Positions 49,679-57,776 of a DNA stretch of 64,000 nucleotides are shown in pieces. Position numbers and translations under genes: made by a program. The DNA is from Frankia alni. GTDB lineage: Bacteria > Actinomycetota > Actinomycetes > Frankiales > Frankiaceae. The stretch spans positions 56,354 to 120,353 of the forward strand of contig JAMFSN010000147.1 in assembly GCA_026225295.1 (NCBI GenBank). Direction: 5' to 3'. Each line of letters starts with the position of its first letter. Position 1 is the stretch's first letter. The notes beneath the pieces were generated by a model, which ran no database searches, was not told the origin of the DNA, and saw only the letters and a program-made list of their open reading frames with translations.

Positions 49679-49917
49679 TCCTTCAGCCTTGTGGGCCTGG
49701 TCGGTGTCGTTCGATCACATGGGCTTGGCGATGCAGACGGCCGGTTCCGGCCGGCCACTTCGGGGAGGGTGGGTCGGCCCCGATGTATCTGTATCGGGCC
49801 GGCGGCCCGGACGGCGCCGGACCGCCGCCGTCCGGGTGGACCGCGGCGCGGACCGGTACTCGCTCGGTCGCACCATCCTCCGCTGCCCACCCGGGCAGCT
49901 TGCCGGTTGGAACGCGG
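49679..49917. other. Intergenic region between two FHA genes
   Basis: 239 bases upstream of the FHA-ABC gene. It is GC-rich with no open frame that looks conserved. Nothing recognisable beyond a possible promoter for the exporter. Confidence 0.4.
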
Positions 49918-50592
49918 TCAGGACAATGCGATCAGAGCACCGATCGCGAAGCCGGTTGCCGCGAGCCACAACAAGGTGGGTACCAGACGCGCCCATCGGG
50001 CTGCGCCGGACGGCGCGTCTGCTCCCGGAGCGGCGCCGACGCCTGCCGCCCCGTCGTCCGGCGGTCCCGCCTGCGGGGCGGTGGCCGAGACCGCCGGGGC
50101 GCGCGGAACGGCCGCACCGTCGTGCGGTTTCTTCCCCGCTTCGTGCCCTGGGGGTTTGCGGGCCGCCGACCCGGACCCGGCGAGCCGCGTCTCGGCGTCG
50201 GCCATCGATGCCGACCGGTCGGCCGATGGGCTGGCCTCCGGGGCTCGGACGATGCTCAGGACGACGGTGGGACCGTCAGTGGCGCCGAGCCGCAGGCGGA
50301 CCGGCTCGGATGAGACCTGAACCGTCGCCGCGAGTCGTCGGCCGTCGCGCCAGACGCCGTTCGCGCTGGTGTCGCGGACGAGCCAACCGTCGTGGTCCGG
50401 GGTCAGCAGGATGTGTCGGCGGGACACCTTCGCGTCGTCGACGACAACGTCGGCGTCCCGGCCGCGGCCCAGGACGTGCGAACGGTCTCCGACCACGGTG
50501 ACCTCGGTGACGGGTGTCTCCACCCGCAACGGTGGCGGAGTTGATGGTGCCGGGTCCGTCGGCGGCCCGGCGGTCGGCGATACCGGTGTCAC
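49918..50592 (-). CDS. FHA-domain protein with C-terminal membrane anchor
   Basis: 224 residues, GTG start at 50592 with GGAAG upstream. The FHA domain spans about residues 25-110: HVLGRGRDADVVVDDAKVSR, RRHILLTPDHDGWLVRDTSA and NGVWRDGRRL, very similar to the first FHA domain of the adjacent exporter. A low-complexity Ala/Pro linker (about 120-195) follows, then one C-terminal helix (LVPTLLWLAATGFAIGALIA). It probably docks a phosphothreonine protein at the membrane. The similarity of the two FHA domains suggests a shared kinase or a local duplication. Confidence 0.85.
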   Translation of the reverse strand: MTPVSPTAGPPTDPAPSTPPPLRVETPVTEVTVVGDRSHVLGRGRDADVVVDDAKVSRRHILLTPDHDGWLVRDTSANGVWRDGRRLAATVQVSSEPVRLRLGATDGPTVVLSIVRAPEASPSADRSASMADAETRLAGSGSAARKPPGHEAGKKPHDGAAVPRAPAVSATAPQAGPPDDGAAGVGAAPGADAPSGAARWARLVPTLLWLAATGFAIGALIALS

Positions 50593-50634
50593 CGGGGCCG
50601 ACTTCCGGTTGACCGGTCAGCCGCTGAAGAAGGG

Positions 50635-51084
50635 TCAGCCACTGAACACCGCGCCGTCTCGCACGGCGACCGACACCTTGGGCAGTGGTGCGGTCGCGGG
50701 GCCGTGAGTGGGCCGACCGGTCCGGGTATCGAAGTGGCTACCGTGGCACGGGCAGATGATCGTGGTCCCTTCGATGGAACTCACGGCGCAACCCTGATGG
50801 GTGCAGACGGCGGACAGGCCCTGGATCGTGCCGCTCGGGTCCCGGGTCAGCACGATCTGCGCATCGGCGATGATGATTCCGCTGGCGGGCGGCACGTCGC
50901 TCACCGCGGCCAGCCGCCGACCGCCGGTGCCGGCCGGGCCGGCTGCGTTGGCCTGGGCCGTGAGGCTCCGGCCAGTGCCCACCGAGCTGTTCCGGGCGAC
51001 GATGAAGCCCGCCGCGGCGGCCGCCACGGTGACCAGCGCTCCGCGCCCGACCGATCGCCGGGACAACACCTGAGTCGTCGACAT
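50635..51084 (-). CDS. Rieske [2Fe-2S] protein with Tat-type signal
   Basis: 149 residues from ATG 51084, with GGAG upstream. N-terminal signal: SRRSVGRGALVTVAAAAAGF, the pattern used by Tat-exported Rieske proteins. The cluster ligands are in CTHQGC (Cys, His) and CPCHGSHFD (Cys, His), near residues 95 and 115; the Cys between them gives the usual disulfide. It is an electron carrier on the outer face of the membrane. It follows the DUF6529 membrane protein by 11 bases, probably as a two-gene redox unit that is not part of a bc1 complex, since no cytochrome b or c1 is near. Confidence 0.92.
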   Translation of the reverse strand: MSTTQVLSRRSVGRGALVTVAAAAAGFIVARNSSVGTGRSLTAQANAAGPAGTGGRRLAAVSDVPPASGIIIADAQIVLTRDPSGTIQGLSAVCTHQGCAVSSIEGTTIICPCHGSHFDTRTGRPTHGPATAPLPKVSVAVRDGAVFSG

Positions 51085-51095
51085 CTGGGGCTCCG

Positions 51096-51665
51096 TCAGG
51101 TCAGCGGTACGCCGGAACGGGTGAAGAACCACAGCGAGGCCGTCAACCAGACCGCGACGAGCGACGCGAGCACCAGACCCCCGAAGACCGGCAACGTCCA
51201 CCCGGGAAGGGTTCGCGTGCGCAGCCCGAGCATCTTGGACGTGTAGGCACCGTAGAAAACGCAACCGGCCAGGCCGTGGATGACGACCCGGGCGCCGACC
51301 GTGGCGAAGCCGAGCGCCCAGATGCAGTGGAATGCCACCGGCAATGTGAGGACGAAGGCCGCGCTGCCGCTCCATCGATGAAGGAGCGCGGCCCAGCCCG
51401 GGGCGTGACCGGCGCCGGGTAGCCGTCCCCACATCCACAGGGCGGTGACGAGTTGGATGATCAGCAGCGCGGCGGCGAAGGTGGTCAGCCAGGCCTTCAT
51501 CTGGAGCATGCCGGAGAAACCGAGGGTGAACAGGGGGCGACGGGCCGGCTCGTGGAGCTTCGCGTAGACCCCGACGGTCAGCGCGACCACCGTTCCCGCG
51601 AGTAGGACCGCCGCCAACGCCGCGTTGCGACCAGGATCGGCCCGCTCCGGTGCGGTCGTAGACAT
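51096..51665 (-). CDS. DUF6529-like membrane protein (cytochrome b561-like)
   Basis: 189 residues from ATG 51665, two bases after GGGGGG. Five hydrophobic segments: AALAAVLLAGTVVALTVGVY, LTTFAAALLIIQLVTALWMW, SAAFVLTLPVAFHCIWAL, VVIHGLAGCVFYGAY and LVLASLVAVWLTASLWFF. Several His residues lie in or near helices (LHRWSG, FHCIW, VIHGL), which could bind heme. In actinobacteria this family is found with small Rieske proteins, as here. It may pass electrons between the membrane quinone pool and the Rieske protein. The electron donor is unknown. Confidence 0.78.
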   Translation of the reverse strand: MSTTAPERADPGRNAALAAVLLAGTVVALTVGVYAKLHEPARRPLFTLGFSGMLQMKAWLTTFAAALLIIQLVTALWMWGRLPGAGHAPGWAALLHRWSGSAAFVLTLPVAFHCIWALGFATVGARVVIHGLAGCVFYGAYTSKMLGLRTRTLPGWTLPVFGGLVLASLVAVWLTASLWFFTRSGVPLT

Positions 51666-51678
51666 GTCCCCCCGTTTC

Positions 51679-51696
51679 GCGGGAGGTCACTCCCGC
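51679..51696. promoter_or_regulatory. Inverted repeat upstream of the DUF6529-Rieske operon
   Basis: GCGGGAG-GTCA-CTCCCGC: perfect 7-bp arms with a 4-base centre, 13 bases before the ATG at 51665. Two direct GTTCACAT copies lie further upstream at 51734 and 51762. Candidate operator, or an mRNA hairpin near the ribosome site. Confidence 0.4.
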
Positions 51697-51965
51697 CGGA
51701 ACCTGCGCGGATCTGGTTGTCCGTCGTTTCGACGTTCACATTCGGCCAACCGCATGTTCCGGTTCACATAGTGGTGTACCGGTACCCAACCGCACAAGGT
51801 GCATCGACGTAGGCGAGCTGTCGCCTCCCGGACGAATCGGCCGGTCAGCAAGGGGGACAGCGGGTCACGCGGGGGCGCCGTTCAGGCGTCCGTTCGCGGG
51901 ACGGTGGGTTCGGCCGCGGTACCGCCGACGGTCCGGAAACCGACTGCCGGGCTAGTGTCCTGGGC
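51691..51965. other. Divergent intergenic region before the LLM oxidoreductase
   Basis: 275 bases. It contains the two GTTCACAT copies and, at 51953-51958, TAGTGT seven bases before GTG 51966, the -10 of a probably leaderless LLM mRNA. No coding frame supported. Confidence 0.5.
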
Positions 51966-52985
51966 GTGGTTCGGATCGGGTTGCGGTTGCCGAGGTCGGT
52001 GTTCCATGTCGATGCCGGGAATCCGGTCGGGGCCGGCGCGCTGCGCCGGGCGGTGGCCATGGCGGAGGCGGCCGGCATCGATCAGTTGACGGTCGGCGAC
52101 CACGTGACGCACCGCGGCGGACAGGGGACGGACGGCCTGGTGCTAGCGGGCGCCGTCGCCGCGCTCGCGGAGCGGACTGAAGTGGCGACCAGCGTGTATC
52201 AGTTGGGTCTGCGCCATCCGGTTGTCGCGGCACGTCAGATCGTCGACGTGGCCGGCTTGGCGGCCGGCGGGTTCGTGCTCGGAGTCGGGGCGGGTGGTGA
52301 GGACCGCGCCGAGTCGGACGCCTGCGGGGTCGATCCGGGGACCCGCGGTCGTCGCCTGGACGAGTCTCTGGCGATCGTGCGGCGCCTCTTGAGCGGCGAG
52401 ACCGTCGACCACGACGGTGAGTTCTTCACGCTCAGGCAGGTGTCGGTCGGGCCGCCACCGGACCGGCCGGTTCCGATTCAGGTCGGCGGTCGGTCCGACG
52501 CCGCGGTGCGGCGGGCCGGTCTGTTGGGCGACGGATGGCTCGGGCGATGGGTATCGGCGAAGCGGTTCGCCCGGGTCGTGGCCCAGGTCGAGGTGACCGC
52601 CTGGGAGGCGGGCCGCCTTGGTGGCCCGAATGCGGGTATGGCGGGCCGGGCTGATTCGACCGGGGTGGCATGGCGGCACGGAATGCAGATCTGGTGCGGC
52701 TTTGGCCCGACCCGGGAGCGGGCGGTTGGCGACCTCGCGGCCGAAATGGAAAGCACCTACGGGTTGCCGTTCGACCAGTTCGCCCAATGGTGTCCGGCCG
52801 GGCGACCCCACGACATTGCCGACGCACTCTTGCCCTTTGTCGGCGGCGGCGCGGCGGAGATCAATATAATTGCCGTGGCCGCGGACCCGTTCGAGGCAAT
52901 CGAGGGCGTGGCTCAGGTCCGTCGACTGTTGCGCTCAGCGACGGAAACCACCGGTGACCTCTCTGTTGTCACGGTTGGTCCATAA
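51966..52985 (+). CDS. LLM-class (luciferase-like, probably F420-dependent) oxidoreductase
   Basis: 339 residues from GTG 51966. TIM-barrel luciferase-like protein: ALRRAVAMAEAAGIDQLTVG near residue 25, RHPVVAARQIVDVAGLAAGG with FVLGVGAGGE near 95-115, RRLDESLAIVRRLLSGETVD and DGEFFTLRQV, then PVPIQVGGRSDAAVRRAGLLG near 175. These motifs are shared by F420- and FMN-dependent enzymes; the actinobacterial setting makes F420 more likely. Substrate unknown. A second LLM enzyme lies at 60116-61120. The mRNA appears leaderless. Confidence 0.85.
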   Translation: MVRIGLRLPRSVFHVDAGNPVGAGALRRAVAMAEAAGIDQLTVGDHVTHRGGQGTDGLVLAGAVAALAERTEVATSVYQLGLRHPVVAARQIVDVAGLAAGGFVLGVGAGGEDRAESDACGVDPGTRGRRLDESLAIVRRLLSGETVDHDGEFFTLRQVSVGPPPDRPVPIQVGGRSDAAVRRAGLLGDGWLGRWVSAKRFARVVAQVEVTAWEAGRLGGPNAGMAGRADSTGVAWRHGMQIWCGFGPTRERAVGDLAAEMESTYGLPFDQFAQWCPAGRPHDIADALLPFVGGGAAEINIIAVAADPFEAIEGVAQVRRLLRSATETTGDLSVVTVGP

Positions 52986-53235
52986 CCGCTTTGTTTCTGG
53001 GCATGAAACCCTGTTTCACTATCTTTGTGGGTTCTGCTGACGCGCGCGAAGTAGCGTTGATCTGACATTTTCGGCTCCCAATTCTTCTTGCATCCGTCCC
53101 CAGTTGACAGTGTTCCGGGCGCACGGGAAAGTGACACAGCCACGGAGAGTGAATGAACAGAACCGGTCCGTAGCAACGCAGCGAAGGTGGCATTCGTCCA
53201 CTTTCCACACAACGACCACCAGAAGTGGGGGATTC
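52986..53235 (+). other. AT-richer leader region of the secreted protein gene
   Basis: 250 bases with clearly lower GC than the surroundings. A perfect TTGACA lies at 53104-53109; no strong -10 was found at the standard spacing. It probably holds the promoter of the secreted protein and a 5' untranslated region. Confidence 0.45.
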
Positions 53236-54249
53236 ATGAAGGCAAAGCCCTTCGGTCGTGTCGCGGCCGGAATCGGGGCAGTCGTCCTCGCCGGCGCTGT
53301 TGCCGGAACCGCTCAGTCCGCGTCGGCCGCAACCAGGTCGTCGGAGAATGTGCGGACAGCGCTTACTTCTACGGCGCATATCGGGAACTTCCCGTCGATC
53401 GCGGTTGTGCGCGGGACCAACAACAGTGTCTATGCGACCACCGGCAGCGGTTTCACCAACCTCGGCGGCCGCACCTTCGAAGATCCTGCCGTCGCTGCCG
53501 CGCCCCACCAGATCTATTTCCTGGCCAAGGGCACGAACAACCTGCTGTACGTCCGCGATGAGGACAGCGGCTGGCGGGAAGTTCAATCCAGCCCGATCAT
53601 CGGGAACAGCCTCACGGCGGCGTTCAACAGTGCTGGCGTCGGGTCTCTGTTCGTCACTTACGTTGACGGCGGGAACCGGGTGATTCGTCTGCGGCTGGGT
53701 AACATCAACTTGCCGCACCCGACCCTGACGTCCATTACCTTCGGACCGACGTCGTACGGTGCGGCCGTGAACTCCAACGGCCAGCCGCTGTTCGTCAGCG
53801 ACGCTTACACCCCTGGACTTCTCGGTGTGGGCACGCTGCGGCAGTGGAACGGAACCACCTTTGCGCCGCCGGTTGACACCACTCCCAAGCGCTACCTCAA
53901 CTGTGCTCGGGAGCGGCTCAGCACCGCCTTTGCAATCCTCGACAGCCCGGTTGGCGTCGCGGTCTGCAAGTCCGGTACCGGCGACTCGGTGCATTTCCTC
54001 GGTAACCACGGACCCTTCTTCCTGGGCTATGGCACCGGTCGGGACCTCGGCGGCCATATCATCGGCAGCCCGGGTATCGCGCTCCAGTCGACGCTGAACC
54101 TCAGCTCGGTTGTCTACGCGACCGGCACGAACCACCACGTGTATGCCACGACTGTCCTGGACCTGGGTGGCGTGTTCACCTCCAGTGCCTGGACCGACCT
54201 CGGCGGCGTTGCCGTCGGCGGCGTGCAGGCGTCCTCCTGGACGCTCTGA
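53236..54249 (+). CDS. Secreted protein with propeller/lectin-like repeats
   Basis: 337 residues from ATG 53236, with GGGGGA five bases upstream; the longer frame is not used. Sec signal peptide: MKAKPFGRVAAGIGAVVLAG, AVAGTAQSASA-A, with likely cleavage near residue 30. The mature part has repeating strands built on GTNNSVYATT, GTNNLLYVRD, GTNHHVYATT with following W/FTNLGG or WTDLGG blocks. This recalls PLL/tachylectin-like propellers that bind sugars, but I cannot fix the family. A strong hairpin terminator follows. It stands alone with its own promoter region, so it is probably a monocistronic exported product. Confidence 0.75.
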   Translation: MKAKPFGRVAAGIGAVVLAGAVAGTAQSASAATRSSENVRTALTSTAHIGNFPSIAVVRGTNNSVYATTGSGFTNLGGRTFEDPAVAAAPHQIYFLAKGTNNLLYVRDEDSGWREVQSSPIIGNSLTAAFNSAGVGSLFVTYVDGGNRVIRLRLGNINLPHPTLTSITFGPTSYGAAVNSNGQPLFVSDAYTPGLLGVGTLRQWNGTTFAPPVDTTPKRYLNCARERLSTAFAILDSPVGVAVCKSGTGDSVHFLGNHGPFFLGYGTGRDLGGHIIGSPGIALQSTLNLSSVVYATGTNHHVYATTVLDLGGVFTSSAWTDLGGVAVGGVQASSWTL

Positions 54250-54295
54250 ACGAAGTACGGTAAGAACAGTGTTAAAGGCACGATCTGAACGACGT

Positions 54296-54328
54296 GAAGG
54301 GCCGCTCTCCATCTGGGGGCGGCCCTTC
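54296..54328 (+). terminator. Hairpin terminator after the secreted protein gene
   Basis: GAAGGGCCGC and GCGGCCCTTC form a perfect 10-bp stem with a 13-base loop, 46 bases after the stop at 54249. No T-tract follows, as is usual in actinobacteria. Confidence 0.8.
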
Positions 54329-54750
54329 ACCATGCTCGGGATTGGTATAGCTCCCGTACAGCCCACCGGCGAATCCCAAAGAATCGCGCAATCGACGTGA
54401 AGGTCGACGTCGATTGCCGGCGGCGAGGAATCCCGAGCGGCCCCAGGCCGAGCCTGGTCGGCGGAGCGAACCTCCTGGAGTCCGGTCTGCCCGGGCAACG
54501 AAGGAGCCGGGTGGCCGTCACCGGGATGGCCGGCGGTCGGTCCTCCCGCGCACCGGTGGGCGCGGTCAGCACGAGCGGATGACTCAGCACGAGCGGATGA
54601 CTCAGCACGAGCCGATGACTCAGCACGAGGAGAGGCCCAGCGCGCGGACGATGACCCAGCGCGATTGGATGACACTGGACGGATTGACGACTCCGCCGGG
54701 ATGAGACCGCTGGCTGCGGCGTCGCGTTGGCCGGGATGGCGGGCGACCGG
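54329..54750. other. Intergenic region with 18-bp tandem repeat
   Basis: 422 bases between the terminator and the stop of the membrane glycosyltransferase. Apart from the tandem repeat at 54566 I see nothing. Open frames here are short and compositionally odd, with no conserved blocks. Confidence 0.5.
54566..54629 (+). repeat. 18-bp intergenic tandem repeat
   Basis: Three and a half units of TCAGCACGAGCGGATGAC (54566, 54584, 54602, partial 54620); the third has one change. It is in the region downstream of both flanking genes. One chance frame reads (MTQHER)n. Confidence 0.88.
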
Positions 54751-56700
54751 CTATCGGGACGGCGGCCGTCGCGGAGCAACTCGCGTCGGACGCCCCGGCC
54801 GGCGATCGACCTCCGTGCCGCGCGGGGGATCCTCATTGCCGTGCAGCAGGTCCGTCAGCCCGAGCACGCCGGCCGGAGGCAGCAGGACGAGGGTCGGGAG
54901 CAGATAGCGGTAGTCGAAGACGGCGGTCGCCGAGGGCACGACGAGCAGGCCCAGGCCGCCGGCCACGAGAAGGATGCATTCCTGCCGGCGGCGACGGTCG
55001 TCCCGTCGGCGGACGGCGGCGGTGACCCCGACAGCCGCGCAGAGCGCGAGCCAGGGGCCGGGCGTGTAGACGAATCGCTGGTATCCGCGCAGGAAGCCGT
55101 CGAGAACCGGGACGAAGCGGCGGGACGCCCACTGGTTGCGAAAGGTGATCAGGGGATGGTCGATATGCAGGATCGCTGGCGGGTTCGTCGTGGGGAAAAC
55201 CCACGTGCCGAGATACCAGTCGCGGCGGCCCGTATGCCGCCCTGGTTCGAAGTAGTGCAGCGTGTCCGTCGCTACGACCCGGGCGTAGTCGATCGGCTGG
55301 GCGAGGATCACCCGGCGGGCCGCGATGCGCAGGGTCTTGTTCGCGGCGACGGGTCCGGCGCGCAGCCGCTGGAACGACGGACTGCCCCGGTCCCAGTCGT
55401 AGAAGTTCGGCCCCGGCCGGATGGCGGACGGGTGCGGACTGCACAGTGCCGCGTCACCGGCGGGTAGATCGTCGACCTGACAGTTGGCGAACTGTGCCAC
55501 TCGGCCCCACAGGAACGAGCCGTCGACGGTTTGCACCGACCACACGCCGTAAATGGAGTGGAACCAGGCGACGTAACCGAGTGCGGGCAGCGCGAACGCC
55601 ACGGTGAAGGCCCGCATGCTGCGCCACCCGACCCCCCGGACCAGCAGGTAGACGCCGCCGAGACCGGCGAACGCGACGGCCGTGGTGCGGGTCAGGGCGG
55701 CCGCGACGAGCAGCAGGCCGGCAGCCCGACAGGCGCGGGGGGAGGGCCGGGACGACCAGCACAGCGCGAGGACCGCACCGGCCAGCAGCGCCGAGAACAG
55801 CGTTTCGGCCATGACCATCTGTTCGATCTGAACCTGATATGCGTCGAGGAGGAGGGGCGCCGCGCCGGCGGCGGCCAGGTTCCGCGAAACGCCCCGATGC
55901 ACCAGCAGCGTGTAGATCGCGCACGCGGTCGCGAGCCCGGCCAGATGTTGGACGACCGGGACGATGCCGATCGTCGGTGAAACGCTCAGGATCCGGAGCA
56001 GGAACGGGTAGCCGAACGGGCGAATCCAGCTCGGTCGGAACGTCCGCGCGTCGAGCAGGTAGGAGTAGGAGTCGCCGTAGAACTCCAGCACCGGGCGGTA
56101 GGCGACGGTCGCCAGCAGCCGGAGGAGCAGGCCGCCCAGGAACAGGGCCGTGAAAACGGGGTTCGCGCGGATCGCCTCGCGCGTGCGACCACCGAGTTCC
56201 GTGATTCCCCGCGTCGCCGTCCAGGTCGGCGTAGCGGGGGGGCGCCGGCTGACCGACGCGGGGCGCCCCGCCGATGCTCTGGGTGTCGGTGCCCGACGAC
56301 GTCCCGGAATGTCCACGGTGACCGCCCGGGCGCCGAGGGTGGCCGGCCGGCGGGGAGAACCCGGTCGGCAGCCCTCGGCGCCCGGGCGGATCGCGGGCCC
56401 ACCAGCGACGGTCGGACTTCCACCGGCGGGAGGCCCGGCGGCCGGTCCGGAACCGGCGGCCGGTCCGGAAGCATCTACCGCTCCGGAGCCATCGGCGGGG
56501 GCGGGAACGTCGGCCGGTGCGGGGGGGTCCGTGGGTGCGGGCAGGTCGGCGGGATCAGGCGTCCCGGGGGGGTCAGCGGTGTCGGTGGGATCAGGGGTGT
56601 CGGTGGGATCAGGCGATTCGGTCGCATGAGGAATCTCGGTGGGACCAGGGGTTCCGAATGCCTCGGGTGCGTTGCCCGAATGCCCGCCCGGCGGACTCAC
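54751..56700 (-). CDS. Multi-spanning membrane protein, probable GT-C-type glycosyltransferase
   Basis: 649 residues from GTG 56700, which overlaps the stop of the methyltransferase gene (GTGA), so translation is coupled. Residues 1-180 are low complexity, with Pro/Asp/Thr repeats (PDPTDTPDPTDTADPPGTPD) and an Arg-rich stretch. Then about 9-10 hydrophobic helices: NPVFTALFLGGLLLRLLATV, followed by YRPVLEFYGDSYSYLLDA, whose acidic residues in the first external loop are the GT-C pattern seen in ArnT/PMT-like enzymes. Later: PFGYPFLLRILSV, MAETLFSALLAGAVLALCW, YGVWSVQTVDGSFLWGR. It probably transfers a sugar from polyprenyl phosphate, made by the GT2 of the same operon, to an extracytoplasmic acceptor. 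Confidence 0.75.
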   Translation of the reverse strand: MSPPGGHSGNAPEAFGTPGPTEIPHATESPDPTDTPDPTDTADPPGTPDPADLPAPTDPPAPADVPAPADGSGAVDASGPAAGSGPAAGPPAGGSPTVAGGPAIRPGAEGCRPGSPRRPATLGARAVTVDIPGRRRAPTPRASAGRPASVSRRPPATPTWTATRGITELGGRTREAIRANPVFTALFLGGLLLRLLATVAYRPVLEFYGDSYSYLLDARTFRPSWIRPFGYPFLLRILSVSPTIGIVPVVQHLAGLATACAIYTLLVHRGVSRNLAAAGAAPLLLDAYQVQIEQMVMAETLFSALLAGAVLALCWSSRPSPRACRAAGLLLVAAALTRTTAVAFAGLGGVYLLVRGVGWRSMRAFTVAFALPALGYVAWFHSIYGVWSVQTVDGSFLWGRVAQFANCQVDDLPAGDAALCSPHPSAIRPGPNFYDWDRGSPSFQRLRAGPVAANKTLRIAARRVILAQPIDYARVVATDTLHYFEPGRHTGRRDWYLGTWVFPTTNPPAILHIDHPLITFRNQWASRRFVPVLDGFLRGYQRFVYTPGPWLALCAAVGVTAAVRRRDDRRRRQECILLVAGGLGLLVVPSATAVFDYRYLLPTLVLLPPAGVLGLTDLLHGNEDPPRGTEVDRRPGRPTRVAPRRPPSR

Positions 56701-57776
56701 GACCTCGGCGCGGCGGGTACCCGGGCCACGAGGAGCACCGACTGTCCGAAAGGCACGCGGATCCGACTTTCGATCGCCCGCGTGGCCGGTACGACGTACC
56801 GGTCGTAGCACTCGACCAGCCGGGGCGACGGGTCACCCTGGCGACCCAGCCGGACGGCCGCCCACCAGGCGATTCCACCCAGAAGGTTGACGGGGCGGGA
56901 CAGTTCCACGGTCAGCCCGGCCCGCTCGGCGACGGCCCGCGCCGAAGCCGGCGTGTACCGCCGGAAGTGTCCGACCGAACGATCAAAGTCGCCGTAGAGC
57001 GCCGGGTAGCCTGGCACCCAGCAGACGATCCGACCGCCGGGCACCAGCAGGCGGGCCAGGGTCCGCAGCGCCCGTTCGTCGTCTTCGATGTGCTCGAGGA
57101 CGTTGATGCCGAGGACGGTGTCGACCGGGTCGACCAGCGACAGCGGTCGATCGGCGTCCGACAGGTCCGTCGCGACGACCTCCACTTCGGCGCGATCCGC
57201 GAAGCGGCGCCGGAGCGCCGCCAGGCACAGCGGGTCGCCGTCGGCCAGAACCAGATGCTCGAGGTCGTTGAACTGGGCCGCGAAGTCACCGAGACCCGCG
57301 CCTACTTCGAGGAGCCGATGCCCGCAGTACGGGGCGATCAGGTCAAACTCGTACCGTCGGTAGTTGGCTGCTTCGACCCCACCGAGGTGATTGTCGAGGG
57401 CGCGGGTCGGACCCGACAGCGCACCGCTGACCGGCGGTGGGACCACCGGACCAGCGGGCAGCGAGCCGGCCGCGGCATCCCGCGCCGCGGGCTCAGTGAG
57501 GTAAGCACCCCGGGCCCGCGGGACGCTGATATCGATCGGTACGTCACGGGCGACGGCGCCACCGGAGCCGTCCGGATCACGGGCGTGATCGACGACATTG
57601 GATGGGGGAGCGCCCGCAGCCGGCGTAAGACCCGTTTCAATCCCGTCAGTGGACGCGACTGATTCGCCTGACGGAGAGGTGTCGTCTGACGCGAGGGTGT
57701 CGCCCGAGGGGACCGCGTCGGCGGCCGGGACCGCGTCGGCGGAGACGGTGTCGGCGGACGGGATCGGGCCGGTCAC
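56697..57776 (-). CDS. Class I SAM-dependent methyltransferase
   Basis: 359 residues from GTG 57776, overlapping the GT2 stop by four bases. The N-terminal 125 residues are low complexity (Ala/Asp/Ser/Pro). The Rossmann methyltransferase core: motif I LLEVGAGLGDFAAQF near 155, acidic loop VLADGDPLC, VEVVATDLSDAD, VLGINVLEHIEDDERAL (motif IV) and LVPGGRIVCWVPGYPALYGD, then SVGHFRRYTPASARAVAERA. This matches Methyltransf_11/23-type proteins found in glycan clusters. The acceptor is unknown; a sugar, lipid or polyprenyl intermediate is plausible from the operon. Confidence 0.85.
   Translation of the reverse strand: MTGPIPSADTVSADAVPAADAVPSGDTLASDDTSPSGESVASTDGIETGLTPAAGAPPSNVVDHARDPDGSGGAVARDVPIDISVPRARGAYLTEPAARDAAAGSLPAGPVVPPPVSGALSGPTRALDNHLGGVEAANYRRYEFDLIAPYCGHRLLEVGAGLGDFAAQFNDLEHLVLADGDPLCLAALRRRFADRAEVEVVATDLSDADRPLSLVDPVDTVLGINVLEHIEDDERALRTLARLLVPGGRIVCWVPGYPALYGDFDRSVGHFRRYTPASARAVAERAGLTVELSRPVNLLGGIAWWAAVRLGRQGDPSPRLVECYDRYVVPATRAIESRIRVPFGQSVLLVARVPAAPRS

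Noticed and set aside
54566..54629. CRISPR or attachment-site repeats
   Set aside because: Tandem units without spacers, no cas genes, integrase or tRNA nearby.
54414..54704. Small ORF carrying (MTQHER)n
   Set aside because: The frame is created by the tandem repeat; flanking codons show no coding bias and no conserved sequence.
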